DNA of 64,000 nucleotides from Colwellia sp. (GTDB lineage: Bacteria; Pseudomonadota; Gammaproteobacteria; Enterobacterales; Alteromonadaceae): NCBI RefSeq assembly GCF_013214175.1, contig NZ_JABSPA010000009.1:49894-113893 (forward strand), given 5' to 3'. Shown here piece by piece: positions 19,240 through 28,865 of the stretch; position 1 is the first letter of the stretch, and the number at the start of each line of letters is the position of its first letter. Under the pieces are notes generated by a model. That model had not been told where the DNA came from, ran no database searches, and saw nothing but the letters and a program-made list of their open reading frames with translations. Made by a program: the position numbers and the translations under genes.

Positions 19240-21369
19240 TTAATCATGGTTAAGTGCTTTCAAAAAGTCGTTATCAAGATAATAATCTTTGAAATCGCTG
19301 TCTGCTAAAAATTGTGTTGCAGGTTTTCCCATTGTACGGCTTTGGCGAATGGCTGCTAACATTTCCTCTTTCTTTTTGCTTACAGCATAATAACAAGCAA
19401 GGTTGTATAGCAGTGACGAGTTTTCTAATGTACTGATATCAACACTTTCCCCCAACATGCGTAGCACTTTTTTCTGATAAGATAAATCTTTTAACTTTAC
19501 TGAGGCGACTAAGCTCTGACTAACCAGTACGTAGTGATTTATATTGGCTGTACTGTCGTCACTCAGTTGCGGAACCAGATGTCGAACATTGTCAGCATAA
19601 TATAAACCAACCTGTTTTGAGCGTTCAAAATCCCCCTGAATATTATAATGGTTCAATAGCAAGGTTAATGTATACACTGCGTACTCAAGTTTTTTATCAA
19701 TATAATCTGGCTGTATTGCCAAGGTATTAATGTGCAAAAGAACGGCATCAAGAGAGCCGTTATTAATGCTCTCGTTATATAGCACTTTAAGTCGATTTAC
19801 ATAGGTGAATGATTGGCCTTTGCCTTTCACACTTCTAAACCCATAACTATGCTGTTGTAATTCAATCTGTTGGTTGTTTGCCTCTACGATGACTTTTAAT
19901 TGCGCTTTATTTTCACCTAATCGATTAAACTGGATAATTATGTTGATAATCGTGTCTTTGTTTTTTGAGTTAGATCGCTCTGATAGCCTCTTAAATGCAT
20001 CGGTTAACTCTGTTTGGTCAAATTCAACAGAGAGTCCAACCTCTGTATCTTTGTTCTCTTGCTGAAAAGTAACTGTTTTTGAATCGCTCACTTTAAGTTG
20101 AAAAGGCGCTTTTTTGTCTTGGCTAAACCATTCGAAGGCAATAATATCGGGCAAGTCATAAACGGGTGACATTGTGTTTCTGTCGAGTATAAATTCTTTT
20201 TCTGAATAGGCTGTGCCTGTAAAGTAAATATAACCAAACACAGTTTTGGCCGAGGGCATGCCTGAATAGCTGACTTTCCACTTGGCTTTTCTGCTGTTAT
20301 GAATCGCTGCAGGATTTAGTCCTTTTTTTCTTACAAGGTACAAGCCAACATCTTTACTATATAGCTCGTTTAATTCAGTGCCAGATTCTAAATGTTGGTT
20401 ATCAAAGTAGCTTATTTTAAGCAGTTTGATACTTTCTGGGCTGGAAATAGGTGTGTTGAATATTGAAAGGTTACTGTGGTTTATCCTGTCGTTTTTATTG
20501 TTAGTAAAGGCTTTAAATTTTAAGGTCTCATCGTGGTGCTTGAGGTGAAAATGGGTATCACCATACCAATAACGAGCGGGCATTTCACCAGGAAGCCCAT
20601 TTAATAGTGGATAAAGTACATAACTGACAACCTGACCAAGTACTCCTTCTTCGAGATGATATTGTTGCCTTTTAAACTTAATGGGCTGCAATGGACTCTC
20701 TTCGTTATCAGACTCAAAGGAAGAGCTGTAACCGGATAACGATTCATCAATAATAACGAGGTTTTTGTTACGCTTGTAGTTTTCAAAACAAACATCTTTC
20801 CAGTTCATGTTGGAAAAGCGTCTTTCATAGGTTTCACAGCGGTTATGAATAAGGTCACTTCGACCGGTTATATCGACGAGTCTCGCGCCACTTTCACTGT
20901 AAAGATGGGCATAACTTTTATCTCTTTTTCTAGAAAACTCAACTACCTCTGCTGTATCAAATAATGCAGTGAGTTGCGTTAAATTATAGCTACGTGCATC
21001 TATACTATTTTGGTACTTTTTATTGTATTTATCGCCGCTATAAACCCAATCGTTATAACTCTTTAAATCAAATGCATAACCAGATGCAAAGAAGTGTTGT
21101 TGTTTTACCATTTTATCGATAACGATACCTTGCTGATCTATCTTCCAAAGCATTTTTTTGGAATCAACAATGATCTGTTCTGTTTGTTCATTGAAAAAAA
21201 TACCATTTATCGGCCCATCAATCACTTTTACCAATTCATAGTTTTCTGATGAAGCTAAATTGAGATGCAGAGCAGGGAAATCATCTCCGCAATATGCCGA
21301 GCTGAGTGGCTGGCCAAGTAAAATAAAAAGAGCGCTATTCAATAGTGTTTTTTTATTAAAAGGTAACAT
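19240..21369 (-). CDS. Large exported protein of unknown function
   Basis: I do not recognise this 709-aa protein. It has an N-terminal signal peptide (about 5-27, ending SSAYC or just after), so it is exported, and a cysteine close to that cleavage region. The middle is beta-rich and of mixed composition. The last 150 residues look helical and TPR-like, with the segment NLACYYAVSKKKEEMLAAIR (about 657-676) followed by KPATQFLADSDFKDYYLDNDF, a pattern seen at the ends of bacterial TPR proteins. AAGGAAT lies on the minus strand before the ATG (spacing about 8 or more). No operon partner. A role as a periplasmic or surface protein is all that can be said. Confidence 0.75.
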   Translation of the reverse strand: MLPFNKKTLLNSALFILLGQPLSSAYCGDDFPALHLNLASSENYELVKVIDGPINGIFFNEQTEQIIVDSKKMLWKIDQQGIVIDKMVKQQHFFASGYAFDLKSYNDWVYSGDKYNKKYQNSIDARSYNLTQLTALFDTAEVVEFSRKRDKSYAHLYSESGARLVDITGRSDLIHNRCETYERRFSNMNWKDVCFENYKRNKNLVIIDESLSGYSSSFESDNEESPLQPIKFKRQQYHLEEGVLGQVVSYVLYPLLNGLPGEMPARYWYGDTHFHLKHHDETLKFKAFTNNKNDRINHSNLSIFNTPISSPESIKLLKISYFDNQHLESGTELNELYSKDVGLYLVRKKGLNPAAIHNSRKAKWKVSYSGMPSAKTVFGYIYFTGTAYSEKEFILDRNTMSPVYDLPDIIAFEWFSQDKKAPFQLKVSDSKTVTFQQENKDTEVGLSVEFDQTELTDAFKRLSERSNSKNKDTIINIIIQFNRLGENKAQLKVIVEANNQQIELQQHSYGFRSVKGKGQSFTYVNRLKVLYNESINNGSLDAVLLHINTLAIQPDYIDKKLEYAVYTLTLLLNHYNIQGDFERSKQVGLYYADNVRHLVPQLSDDSTANINHYVLVSQSLVASVKLKDLSYQKKVLRMLGESVDISTLENSSLLYNLACYYAVSKKKEEMLAAIRQSRTMGKPATQFLADSDFKDYYLDNDFLKALNHD

Positions 21370-21997
21370 GATAAGGAATGCTCTCAGTAATGGTTTAACA
21401 ATTCAGGTTACTTGTTTTCTAAAATGAATCAACAGATTAAACCGATATATAAATTTATGACTTACGTCTTAATGTGTTTCTTTACAGACTTGACTTGTTC
21501 ATCTAACCAATCAATTTCTCCCTCTATGGGTTTCCCATACTTTGCTAGACACCAATCAAGTTAAATTGTTAACGTTCTTACCTAATATTTCAACGACAGC
21601 TTAGAGCTTAAACCCGTCTCACAGCCGAGTATTCGTTATTGAGCTAAGGCGTACCTACAACATCAAAAGCAATGCGGAAATCATTGAAATGTTGAGCGCA
21701 CAATATTCGTATGATGCAGGAACATGATCTGAACACGTTAATTATGGTGGTATTCAGACTGAAAGGACTATAAAGCGCACCAAGAAGTAATTAGTGGTGA
21801 ACTAATTTTAACTATCCATTGGCTAAAGCTAAGGCTCACTTTTACCACTTAGTTGCCATTATCTTCTTGCGATTTTTGAGGTTTTTTGTAATTTTATCAC
21901 TACTTTTAATTATTTACCCCCAATCTAGCTACGGCCCAGAAAATACGATTCAATAATTCTCATAATTTGCGAAGATCCATAGTTAACACCTTTCAAA
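21370..21997. other. Intergenic region with decayed mobile-element sequence
   Basis: 628 bases without an intact gene. Contains copy A of the dispersed repeat (21775-21850). Just upstream, about 21650-21727, an open stretch reads RTYNIKSNAEIIEMLSAQYS then YDAGT and a stop, which looks like a coding remnant. I infer a decayed transposon but cannot name the family. Confidence 0.45.
21775..21850 (-). repeat. Dispersed repeat element, copy A
   Basis: The reverse complement runs GTGGTAAAAGTGAGCCTTAG ... TTACTTCTTGGTGCGC and aligns over its whole length with copies B (43991-44131) and C (59709-59846). Read in the opposite sense all three can encode AHQEVIS(G/D)EL...TI..L, suggesting the shared part is the tail of a transposase gene. 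Copy A needs a one-base shift to stay open. Confidence 0.75.
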
Positions 21998-23734
21998 TTA
22001 CAATACTAGCGAGATAAGAAAAGCGACAAACCAAAAGGCTGAAAAAACTTGCCAAAATAACACCGGATTTTTGTCCATTAATACCGCGTTGTGATTACTT
22101 TTATATTTAGGATTGGGGTTTTGTAATTCATGTAATAACTCTAATACGTCTTCATGGCGACGCTCAGCTTTAAAGCGCAGCCCTTTTTTAATGGCACAGT
22201 CGATCCAAATAGGCACCAAGGGGTTTTCATCAAAACAGGGGATATATTTGGTTTTAAGGTAGGCTTTCACTGTTCTGCATTTATTAAGTTTGCCTGAAAA
22301 CGGTTCTTTACCCGTTAACATTTCATAGGCGAGCACAGCTAATGAGAAAACTTCAGATTGTATGGTGCTTTTTCCGGTGATAACCACTTCTGGTGCAGAA
22401 TAACCGGCAGTGCCTAAAATCCCTGGCTCATCAAGCGGTGTGGCTATTTCAGCTATGCCTTTGCTATAACAAGAGCCGAAATCAATGATTTTCGCTTCGC
22501 CATTGTTATCAATCATAATATTGCCCGGCTTGATGTCCTGATGCAAAATCTCGCGTCTGTGCATTGCCCGTAGACCTTTTTCAATTTGAGCAAGAATATA
22601 AACGACATCTTGCACCGCAGGTTTGGGATTTTCTTTAATCCATTGCTCTAGGGTAATTCCTTCGATATATTCGGTTAAATAATAGAGCCAATTTTTATCT
22701 CTATTACCCTCAATGACTTTCACTACATGAGGGCTATTGATGCGGCTGCCCATCCAACTTTCCATAATAAATCGTTCGATATAGGCCAAGTCATCATCAA
22801 AATTTACCGACGGTGTTTTCATACAATAACGTGCACCGCTCTCAATATCTCGTACCACATACACTTGACTGCGAGTATTAACATGTAAGACTTTTTCAAC
22901 CTTGTAACCATCCAATATCATGTCTGGCTCTAGGTAAGGAGGAAAAGGTAATTCCGACAATTTTCGACCAACTTCATTAATCGTTTGTGCCGGTAAGCTA
23001 TCAAGTCGTAAAATTTGGCAACTTAAGTTATCGCCACTGCCATTGGTTAACGCTAATGCAATCAATTGCTCGCAGGTCTGCTCAAAGTGAGTCTCATCAC
23101 TGTCGGGTTTAAGCTTAGCTAAAATAGCAGATAACTTTTTGCTTTTAATGAAGTCATGGATACCGTCAGTACTTAAAAAGTAAATATCACCGAGCTCTAC
23201 CGCTAGACTATGACAGTCGACATCAAGCTTTACATCTAAACCCATGGCTCGAGATAAGTAGGATTGTTTGGCATTAATATAGGTACTGTGATCCCGGGTG
23301 ATTTGTTCTAATTCACCTTGGCGAAATCTATAGATACGGCTATCACCAACATGAAAGACATGTGCGGTTTGTGATTTAAAAATAATGGTACTAAAGGTAC
23401 TCACATAACCTTTTTGAGCATCATTAAATTGTTGCCCTTGGCCATATAACCAACGATTAAGCGCGGTTAAGACCTGTGAGGTTGATTTTTTAACACTCCA
23501 GCTATCGGGGGTAGAGTAATAGTCATACAAGAAATTATGTACACAGGTTTCGCTGGCTTCTTTACCCGCCTCTGCAGCACTGACACCGTCAGCAATAACC
23601 GCAACAGCACCTTTATTGGTTAATAACGAATCTTTAGGAAGTCTTATGCCAATGGCATCTTCGTTGTCAGTTTTTTTACCTGCCACTGAACGCTGTGCCA
23701 CAGTAAAGCTTAATTCACTAGCCAAATGCTTCAC
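21998..23734 (-). CDS. PP2C phosphatase / serine-threonine kinase fusion protein
   Basis: A 578-aa fusion of two opposing signalling activities. Residues about 1-245 form a PP2C-type phosphatase (KTDNEDAIG at about 20-28, ADGVSAAEAGKEAS, HVGDSRIYR, STDGIHD, GSGDNLSCQ). Residues about 270-530 form a Hanks-type kinase with catalytic loop HQDIKPGNIM, IDFGSC (a DFG motif) and APEV. The C-terminus ends in one TM helix (LFWQVFSAFWFVAFLISLVL), tethering it to the inner membrane. The glycine-rich loop is weak. It lies 160 bases downstream of the nitrate transporter gene on the same strand. From memory such fusions accompany NarK/NasA in nitrate-assimilation clusters of marine gammaproteobacteria, so a role in regulating nitrate uptake or assimilation is inferred. 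Confidence 0.92.
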   Translation of the reverse strand: MKHLASELSFTVAQRSVAGKKTDNEDAIGIRLPKDSLLTNKGAVAVIADGVSAAEAGKEASETCVHNFLYDYYSTPDSWSVKKSTSQVLTALNRWLYGQGQQFNDAQKGYVSTFSTIIFKSQTAHVFHVGDSRIYRFRQGELEQITRDHSTYINAKQSYLSRAMGLDVKLDVDCHSLAVELGDIYFLSTDGIHDFIKSKKLSAILAKLKPDSDETHFEQTCEQLIALALTNGSGDNLSCQILRLDSLPAQTINEVGRKLSELPFPPYLEPDMILDGYKVEKVLHVNTRSQVYVVRDIESGARYCMKTPSVNFDDDLAYIERFIMESWMGSRINSPHVVKVIEGNRDKNWLYYLTEYIEGITLEQWIKENPKPAVQDVVYILAQIEKGLRAMHRREILHQDIKPGNIMIDNNGEAKIIDFGSCYSKGIAEIATPLDEPGILGTAGYSAPEVVITGKSTIQSEVFSLAVLAYEMLTGKEPFSGKLNKCRTVKAYLKTKYIPCFDENPLVPIWIDCAIKKGLRFKAERRHEDVLELLHELQNPNPKYKSNHNAVLMDKNPVLFWQVFSAFWFVAFLISLVL

Positions 23735-23893
23735 CTTGTTTATATCTAGGTTGAAAAATCACCTGACTCCTTAAAGTTTAAAATTTAAGATTTAAGGTTT
23801 AAAAATCAAATCTGAAACCTTAACTTTTAAGAATTAGGCGACCATATAATATTATTTTATTAATGTTTAAGTATCACTAGTTATCACTAGTTT

Positions 23894-25405
23894 TTAATGT
23901 ACTTCAATCATCTGTACTGTGCCATCAGGCATCACTTCGGCCATAGAACTTTTTGGCTCATCTAAAAAGAGCGAACAACAAACGGCAAAGGCAACACCAG
24001 CACCGATAGTCGCAAAAAATACCGACGGTGAAACAAAGGAAAATACCATTAAAAATACCACGGCACCCACATTACCATAAGCACCAACCGTACCGGCAAT
24101 TTGTCCGGTTAATTTACGCTTAACCAAGGGCACTACCGCAAAAACACAGCCCGCTGCCGAGCCTAAGAAAAATGAACAAATCATCATGGTGGCAACAACG
24201 GCTGCAAGAGGCCATGCTGGCGTGATCAATGACATAACAAAAAATCCTAATGATGCGCCGCTTAATAAAAAGATCAAAGGTACCTTACGACCAAACTTAT
24301 CACTGATCATGCCGCCTGATGGACAAGAAAGTACATCAACGGCAGCAAAACAAGCACCAAATACACCTGCGGCTGCAGCGGCAACTAAAAATTGGCTTTC
24401 AAAGTACTGTGCCAGCATAGATATCACAGAGAGCTCTGCACCAAAGGTTACCGCATAACCAACACTTAAAATGGCTACTTGTTTGAATTTATACTGTAAA
24501 ATTTCATCAATCGGTGGTGATTGCAACATGTCTCTATTCACCTGATATAACTTCCAAGATTGGTAAGCTATCAAAGCAAGTAACAAACCATAAATAACAT
24601 AAGAGGCAAAGTCACTGATCAAACCGGCACCAACGACTACTTCGGCGCCCGTACCAGCAACCACACCAGCATCGGTTACTCGCCAAGTTAATAACACTAA
24701 TGCGGCTACCATAGGAATATTAAATAATAAGCAGAAAACAAAGTCACGTTTACTGGTTAGTTCAAGACCACCAGACTTATTCGGTTTGAAATAAGTAGAG
24801 CCTACTGGCGTATCTGTTACAGCAAAATAGTAAAATACTGAATATAACAAAGCCAATACGCCTGTTGAAGCGATGGCATAACGCCAGCCGTCGTCGCCGC
24901 CAAATAAACTGGCGATATACACTAAACTACCGGCACCCACGGCAGAACCGACGTTACCCATGCCCTTATATATACCTTCGGCTAAACCTAATTGTTTGGC
25001 TGGGTACCATTCACTGATCATTCGAATGCCAATGACGAAACCAGCACCAACAAAGCCCATTAAAAACTTAGCCAAAGCTAAAGTTTCAAAGCTTTGCGCA
25101 GAGGCAAAGAAAAAACATAATACTGCGGTAGCTACCAACATCGCCGTATAGGAATTACGCGGACCGTATTTATCAACTAACATACCGGTGACAATACGTG
25201 CCGGTATGGTTAATGCCACATTTAAAATCAATAATATTTTCGCTTCAATATCGGTTAAACCCATACTGGCTTTAATGGTCGACATGAGTGGCGCATGGCT
25301 AAACCAAACTAGAAAGGTAATGAAAAAAGCCAGCCAAGTGCTATGGAGAATTCTGGCTCTGCCCTGAAAAGATAAAAAATTATGTTGTAACGACGATTGA
25401 CTCAT
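23894..25405 (-). CDS. MFS nitrate/nitrite transporter (NarK/NasA type)
   Basis: A 503-aa major facilitator with about 12 TM helices. The first half has IPARIVTGMLVDKYGPRNSY (motif A region, about 66-85) and GFVGAGFVIGIRMISEWYP, and the second half has KFGRKVPL. These fit nitrate/nitrite porters that have an Arg in TM2 and glycine-rich nitrate signatures. It probably imports nitrate for assimilation. Upstream stand a sigma-54-type promoter (25465-25480) and an NtrC-like palindrome (25542-25555), which suggests induction under nitrogen limitation. The PP2C/kinase gene follows on the same strand. No nitrate or nitrite reductase gene is nearby in the window. Confidence 0.9.
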   Translation of the reverse strand: MSQSSLQHNFLSFQGRARILHSTWLAFFITFLVWFSHAPLMSTIKASMGLTDIEAKILLILNVALTIPARIVTGMLVDKYGPRNSYTAMLVATAVLCFFFASAQSFETLALAKFLMGFVGAGFVIGIRMISEWYPAKQLGLAEGIYKGMGNVGSAVGAGSLVYIASLFGGDDGWRYAIASTGVLALLYSVFYYFAVTDTPVGSTYFKPNKSGGLELTSKRDFVFCLLFNIPMVAALVLLTWRVTDAGVVAGTGAEVVVGAGLISDFASYVIYGLLLALIAYQSWKLYQVNRDMLQSPPIDEILQYKFKQVAILSVGYAVTFGAELSVISMLAQYFESQFLVAAAAAGVFGACFAAVDVLSCPSGGMISDKFGRKVPLIFLLSGASLGFFVMSLITPAWPLAAVVATMMICSFFLGSAAGCVFAVVPLVKRKLTGQIAGTVGAYGNVGAVVFLMVFSFVSPSVFFATIGAGVAFAVCCSLFLDEPKSSMAEVMPDGTVQMIEVH

Positions 25406-25464
25406 ACAAAACCTTGATTTAGTTAACTGTAAATTCTAGAAACAATATTAAGTAAACAATAATT

Positions 25465-25480
25465 AGCAATAAGTAAGCCA
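25465..25480 (-). promoter_or_regulatory. Probable sigma-54 promoter of the nitrate transporter gene
   Basis: The minus strand reads TGGCTTACTTATTGCT, which has the invariant GG and GC of the -24/-12 elements at correct spacing (TGGC-N7-TTGCT). The expected start site is about 45 bases before the ATG. An enhancer-like palindrome lies about 60 bases further upstream. Confidence 0.65.
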
Positions 25481-25541
25481 TAACTTATCTGTATGATATT
25501 GTTGGTTATTTAGTGTTTTATGTATAAGGGGAAAGAGGCTT

Positions 25542-25555
25542 TGCACCATAGTGCA
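25542..25555. promoter_or_regulatory. NtrC-like enhancer palindrome upstream of the nitrate transporter
   Basis: TGCACCATAGTGCA is a perfect dyad built from the NtrC half-site TGCAC, although three bases shorter than the usual 17-bp site. A second half-site, ATGCACCAAA, lies about 20 bases further upstream. The pairing with a sigma-54 promoter makes NtrC control likely, but this is inference. Confidence 0.5.
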
Positions 25556-25989
25556 GCTAAATAAAAGATAAAATGCACCAAATTTATCTTTTATCTAAAT
25601 GAGAATGTTTTTAGTTTAAGTTGTTTGAAGCGCTTTGCTTAACAAGAGGACGTTGCCGTTTGATAAGGTTATATGCCAAGGGTCATTAGCTCATTTAACT
25701 ATTGAATTTATCTATTAAGCTGGGTTATTGAGCTTAACTTCTGAGTTTAAATATTAATTACATAAGCAAAGAACTTAGCCAAGTGAACTCCGGGCGTACG
25801 GCAAATGCAATAGTGCCGCCGAGCAATAAATACCATCAGCCGATAAATGATTGCTCTTGTTCATGACTTTAATGTCATGTCAGGCTAATACTTTAAATAG
25901 GAAATACTGCTGCACAGCTTAGAGATACAAGCTATTGCTGTAATTTGTAGTTTTCCCTGTAGCTTATTCTTGATGTTTATATTTGCACC

Positions 25990-27333
25990 TTATATTTTCA
26001 GTATTAAGCTAGCAAAACCAAAGTAAATTAATACCCCGCTGGCATCAACTATTGTTGTCACTAATGGCCCAGAAGCTGTAGCAGGATCCAAATTTAACTT
26101 CGATAAAATAAAGGGTAAACATAGCCCAATGATACTACCGACAAAGACCACGAAAAACATGGAGAAAGCCACTATAATGGCTATTTCAGGGCCACCACGA
26201 AGCAAGCCTAAAAAGTACACAGTCATCGCCATAGTTAGGCCAAGCGCCATAGCTACTAAGGCATCTTTCCTTAGTACTTTAGTCCAATCTTTGTACTCAA
26301 CGTCTCCCGTAGCAAGGGAGCGTACCATTAATGCCGCAGCTTGTGAGCCGGCATTGCCGCCAGCACCAACCAGTAGAGGCATAAAAAATACTAAGGCGAT
26401 ATTAGCGGTGATGGTATCTTCAAAAAAGGCTAAACCAGCACCTGACAGTAGCGCGCCAAAAACCAGTAGGACCAACCAACCAACACGCTTGCGGTATAAC
26501 TCCCAAAGGCTAATTTTACTCATGGGGGAATCAAGTGCGGCTACTGAGGCGGATTTTTGTGCATCTTCTGTAGCTTCTTCTTCAGCCGCGTCCATGGCAT
26601 CATCGTAAGTCACTATACCAACCAGTTTTGATTCATCATCGAGCACAGGCAAGGCGATTACATCGTAATAACTGATGATTTGTGGGATTTTTTCTTGATC
26701 ATCGCTTACCTGCACCGAGATGACTTCCGATAACATAATGTCTTCAATTAGGCTGTCTGGCGCAGCAAGAATTAACTCTCGTAAAGACAATGTGCCCAGT
26801 AACCTTCGCTGTTCATCGATAACATAGGTTTGATAGATAGTTTCTTTGTCTGGGGCTTCTAAGCGTAATTTTATTAACGATTTACTGACTGTCCAGTTGC
26901 TGCGCAAGGTGGCATAGCCTGATGTCATTAAAGCGCCAGCAGTTTTCTCCGGGTAACTGGCAAGTTTACGAATATCATCGCGCTCGGCTTGGGCAAGACC
27001 GGGCATTAATGCCTGCCTTTGCTGTGCATCGAGTTGATTGTATAAATCGGCGCGAGCGGCTTGCTCCATATTCGAAAAAAGCGCGGCTAAGTCATTACGA
27101 CTCATCAATGAGGCGACATCGGCCTGTTTTTGTGGATCTAAATACACAAATAAATGGCATTGTGCTGGTAAGGATAATAACAGTAATAACTGTAAAATTA
27201 GCGGAGCAGGGAAATCTTCAATAGCAGCAGCAAAGTCTGCATCATGCATATGTTTAAGCAGGCGGCGAAGTTCAACTTTGTCTGATCTTTCAAGTAAGCG
27301 GTTAATTTGTTCTGTCAGTGTTTTTTGGCTCAA
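25990..27333 (-). CDS. mgtE: Magnesium transporter MgtE
   Basis: A 447-aa Mg2+ channel of the usual MgtE length. The N-terminal helical superhelix domain (about 1-130) is followed by two CBS domains (about 135-255), a plug helix and five TM helices in the last 170 residues. The pore region contains the characteristic GGNAGSQAAALMVRSLA (about 328-344), and the conserved DPATASGPLVTTIVDASGVL segment (about 418-437) carries the acidic residue lining the pore. The CBS and N domains sense cytosolic Mg2+. No M-box riboswitch was recognised upstream. It lies alone. Confidence 0.96.
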   Translation of the reverse strand: MSQKTLTEQINRLLERSDKVELRRLLKHMHDADFAAAIEDFPAPLILQLLLLLSLPAQCHLFVYLDPQKQADVASLMSRNDLAALFSNMEQAARADLYNQLDAQQRQALMPGLAQAERDDIRKLASYPEKTAGALMTSGYATLRSNWTVSKSLIKLRLEAPDKETIYQTYVIDEQRRLLGTLSLRELILAAPDSLIEDIMLSEVISVQVSDDQEKIPQIISYYDVIALPVLDDESKLVGIVTYDDAMDAAEEEATEDAQKSASVAALDSPMSKISLWELYRKRVGWLVLLVFGALLSGAGLAFFEDTITANIALVFFMPLLVGAGGNAGSQAAALMVRSLATGDVEYKDWTKVLRKDALVAMALGLTMAMTVYFLGLLRGGPEIAIIVAFSMFFVVFVGSIIGLCLPFILSKLNLDPATASGPLVTTIVDASGVLIYFGFASLILKI

Positions 27334-27725
27334 AAGCGTCGCCTTATGGTGATTTTATTTATCGGTAGCAATTCAGGAAATATAGAGAGTTATACGGATT
27401 GGTATTAATAATACTTTAAAGTGAAAAATAGTGGCGATAGTAACTAGCAAGATAGCCGCATAGGCACGGGTGTAATTTTCGCCTTAGGATAACAAAAGCT
27501 TAAGCTCAGTGGCAACGTGCCAAAATCAATAAAGACATTATTGATGTATCAAAATATTACAGAGTAAAGCTCGATGGCGTAAGAGGGGGGGGATATCTAG
27601 TTAATATCTAATGGCAATATTATAGCCGTTGTTTTTAATAAAAAGCCCCGCAATTGCGGGGCTTGTTCTTTATACCAATACTTACATTAGTAACTTACAT
27701 CAATAAATAACTGTTATCGATTTAA
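27334..27725. other. Intergenic region between mgtE and the PEP-CTERM gene
   Basis: 392 bases with only the terminator at 27644-27663 and a G run (GGGGGGGG, about 27587-27594). Nothing else is recognised. Confidence 0.6.
27644..27663 (-). terminator. Intrinsic terminator of the PEP-CTERM gene
   Basis: AGCCCCGC and GCGGGGCT flank the loop AATT. On the minus strand the hairpin is followed by TTTTATT. It lies about 60 bases after the stop of the PEP-CTERM protein gene. Confidence 0.9.
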
Positions 27726-28325
27726 TTATTTTGCAAGTTTACGTCTAGTCATTAAGCCTAAAGCAGCTAGACCAAAGAGTGCAATGCTTGTTGGCTCTGG
27801 AATACTTGCTGCTGCCACGTTGGCAACGCTTAGTGGTCTTTCTTGACCTGCTTTTTCGGTGAAGCGAACACTGCTTGCGCCATTACAGCAATTTTCAGCC
27901 CATAATAGTTGAATAACGTGATCACCCGTTGAAAGGGCAATGTCTTCTACTTTAAAAACGTCTGAATGGTTCCAGTTATAGCCCCACCATAAATTATCAG
28001 TACGGTTATCAACGAGTGTACCGTCAACAAACAAAGCCGCGCCGTGTCCAGCATCTAAGCCACTTTCAAAGCTCCAAAGGCCATCATATTTGATAGTGAA
28101 ATCAATAGTTAGCATGGTAAGGCTATCATTACCTGATTTAAACATCTCGAATGAATCAATACTGTTTACATTACCAGCGGTACTGTTGTTCCAAGAGCTA
28201 AGTAAATCGCTTTTATCGAAATCGTTATTGATATCTCGTGTTTCTAAGGTGATTAACGTTGCGCTCGCGTTAGCGGCACAAAAAATGAGTCCAAGCAAAA
28301 CTGCTTTAATATGCTGTAATTTCAT
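27726..28325 (-). CDS. PEP-CTERM sorting-signal exported protein
   Basis: A 199-aa exported protein. The ATG at 28325 (preceded by GGAAG) gives a clean signal peptide MKLQHIKAVLLGLIFCAANA, and an upstream in-frame ATG at 28340 is less likely. The mature region is a beta-rich domain with aromatic-rich LWSFESGLDAGHGAALFVDG (about 94-113) and paired cysteines ENCCNGASS. The C-terminus is a textbook PEP-CTERM signal: IPEPTSIALFGLAALGLM followed by the basic TRRKLAK. Such proteins are cut and anchored or released by exosortase and are linked to exopolysaccharide. No exosortase gene is in the window. A terminator follows. Confidence 0.93.
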   Translation of the reverse strand: MKLQHIKAVLLGLIFCAANASATLITLETRDINNDFDKSDLLSSWNNSTAGNVNSIDSFEMFKSGNDSLTMLTIDFTIKYDGLWSFESGLDAGHGAALFVDGTLVDNRTDNLWWGYNWNHSDVFKVEDIALSTGDHVIQLLWAENCCNGASSVRFTEKAGQERPLSVANVAAASIPEPTSIALFGLAALGLMTRRKLAK

Positions 28326-28859
28326 AAGCACTACTTCCATTATAATTAAAAAATATTAAAATCACCCTGTTTAGCATTATTTATGCCAATAGTTCAGTTG
28401 ACTGTATTTATTAGGTTTTTGCAATGGTTTTCCAGCTTTAAATATAAACTAGAACAATTGTGTAAATAATTCAGACACTGGTAAACCTGTTGATTTTACA
28501 TGGTTTTTACAATATTTAGCTTGAAAATAAGCGATATGTTGATGAATTAAGAGTTTTGGTTTGATGTCTGTTGTTCTTGTTATCAATCCTGTAGTTGACG
28601 GTGGTATTGTTGGCAAAGCGATCCGGACAAGCAGGGTTGAATTTAACCAGCATTAATAAAAATTTAATAACACTATAAAGAGAGTGTTTCAGTCTTACTA
28701 AAACCGCATTGCAGATAGGGTAAATATCCATAGCTCAATTCTACGGCCGAATGTCCTGCAAAGCAGTTATTGGGTGATTTTCATGCCGAGATGTTACTTG
28801 CAAAACTTGTACAATTGCTTAATTGTGCAAAACTTAACTGAGTCCCTTTAATCAAGTTA
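28326..28859. other. Intergenic region, nothing recognised
   Basis: About 530 AT-rich bases between divergent genes. A 71-codon minus-strand ORF here (28516-28731) lacks a ribosome site and protein-like composition. No hairpin, repeat or regulatory site was recognised. Confidence 0.5.
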
Positions 28860-28865
28860 TTGCTA

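Larger units (their letters stand above)
25406..25989. other. Intergenic region upstream of the nitrate transporter gene
   Basis: 584 bases without a gene. The first 170 bases hold the sigma-54 promoter and NtrC-like sites. Beyond them the only structure noticed is a short hairpin, CATGACTTTAATGTCATG (about 25862-25879). Nothing else is recognised between there and mgtE. Confidence 0.6.

Noticed and set aside
26129..26608. Long ORF opposite mgtE
   Set aside because: Shadow of mgtE on the other strand; mgtE has clear family motifs throughout.
28516..28731. 71-codon minus-strand ORF between the PEP-CTERM and Cache-like genes
   Set aside because: No ribosome site, composition not protein-like, and it lies in an AT-rich intergene. 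Treated as chance.
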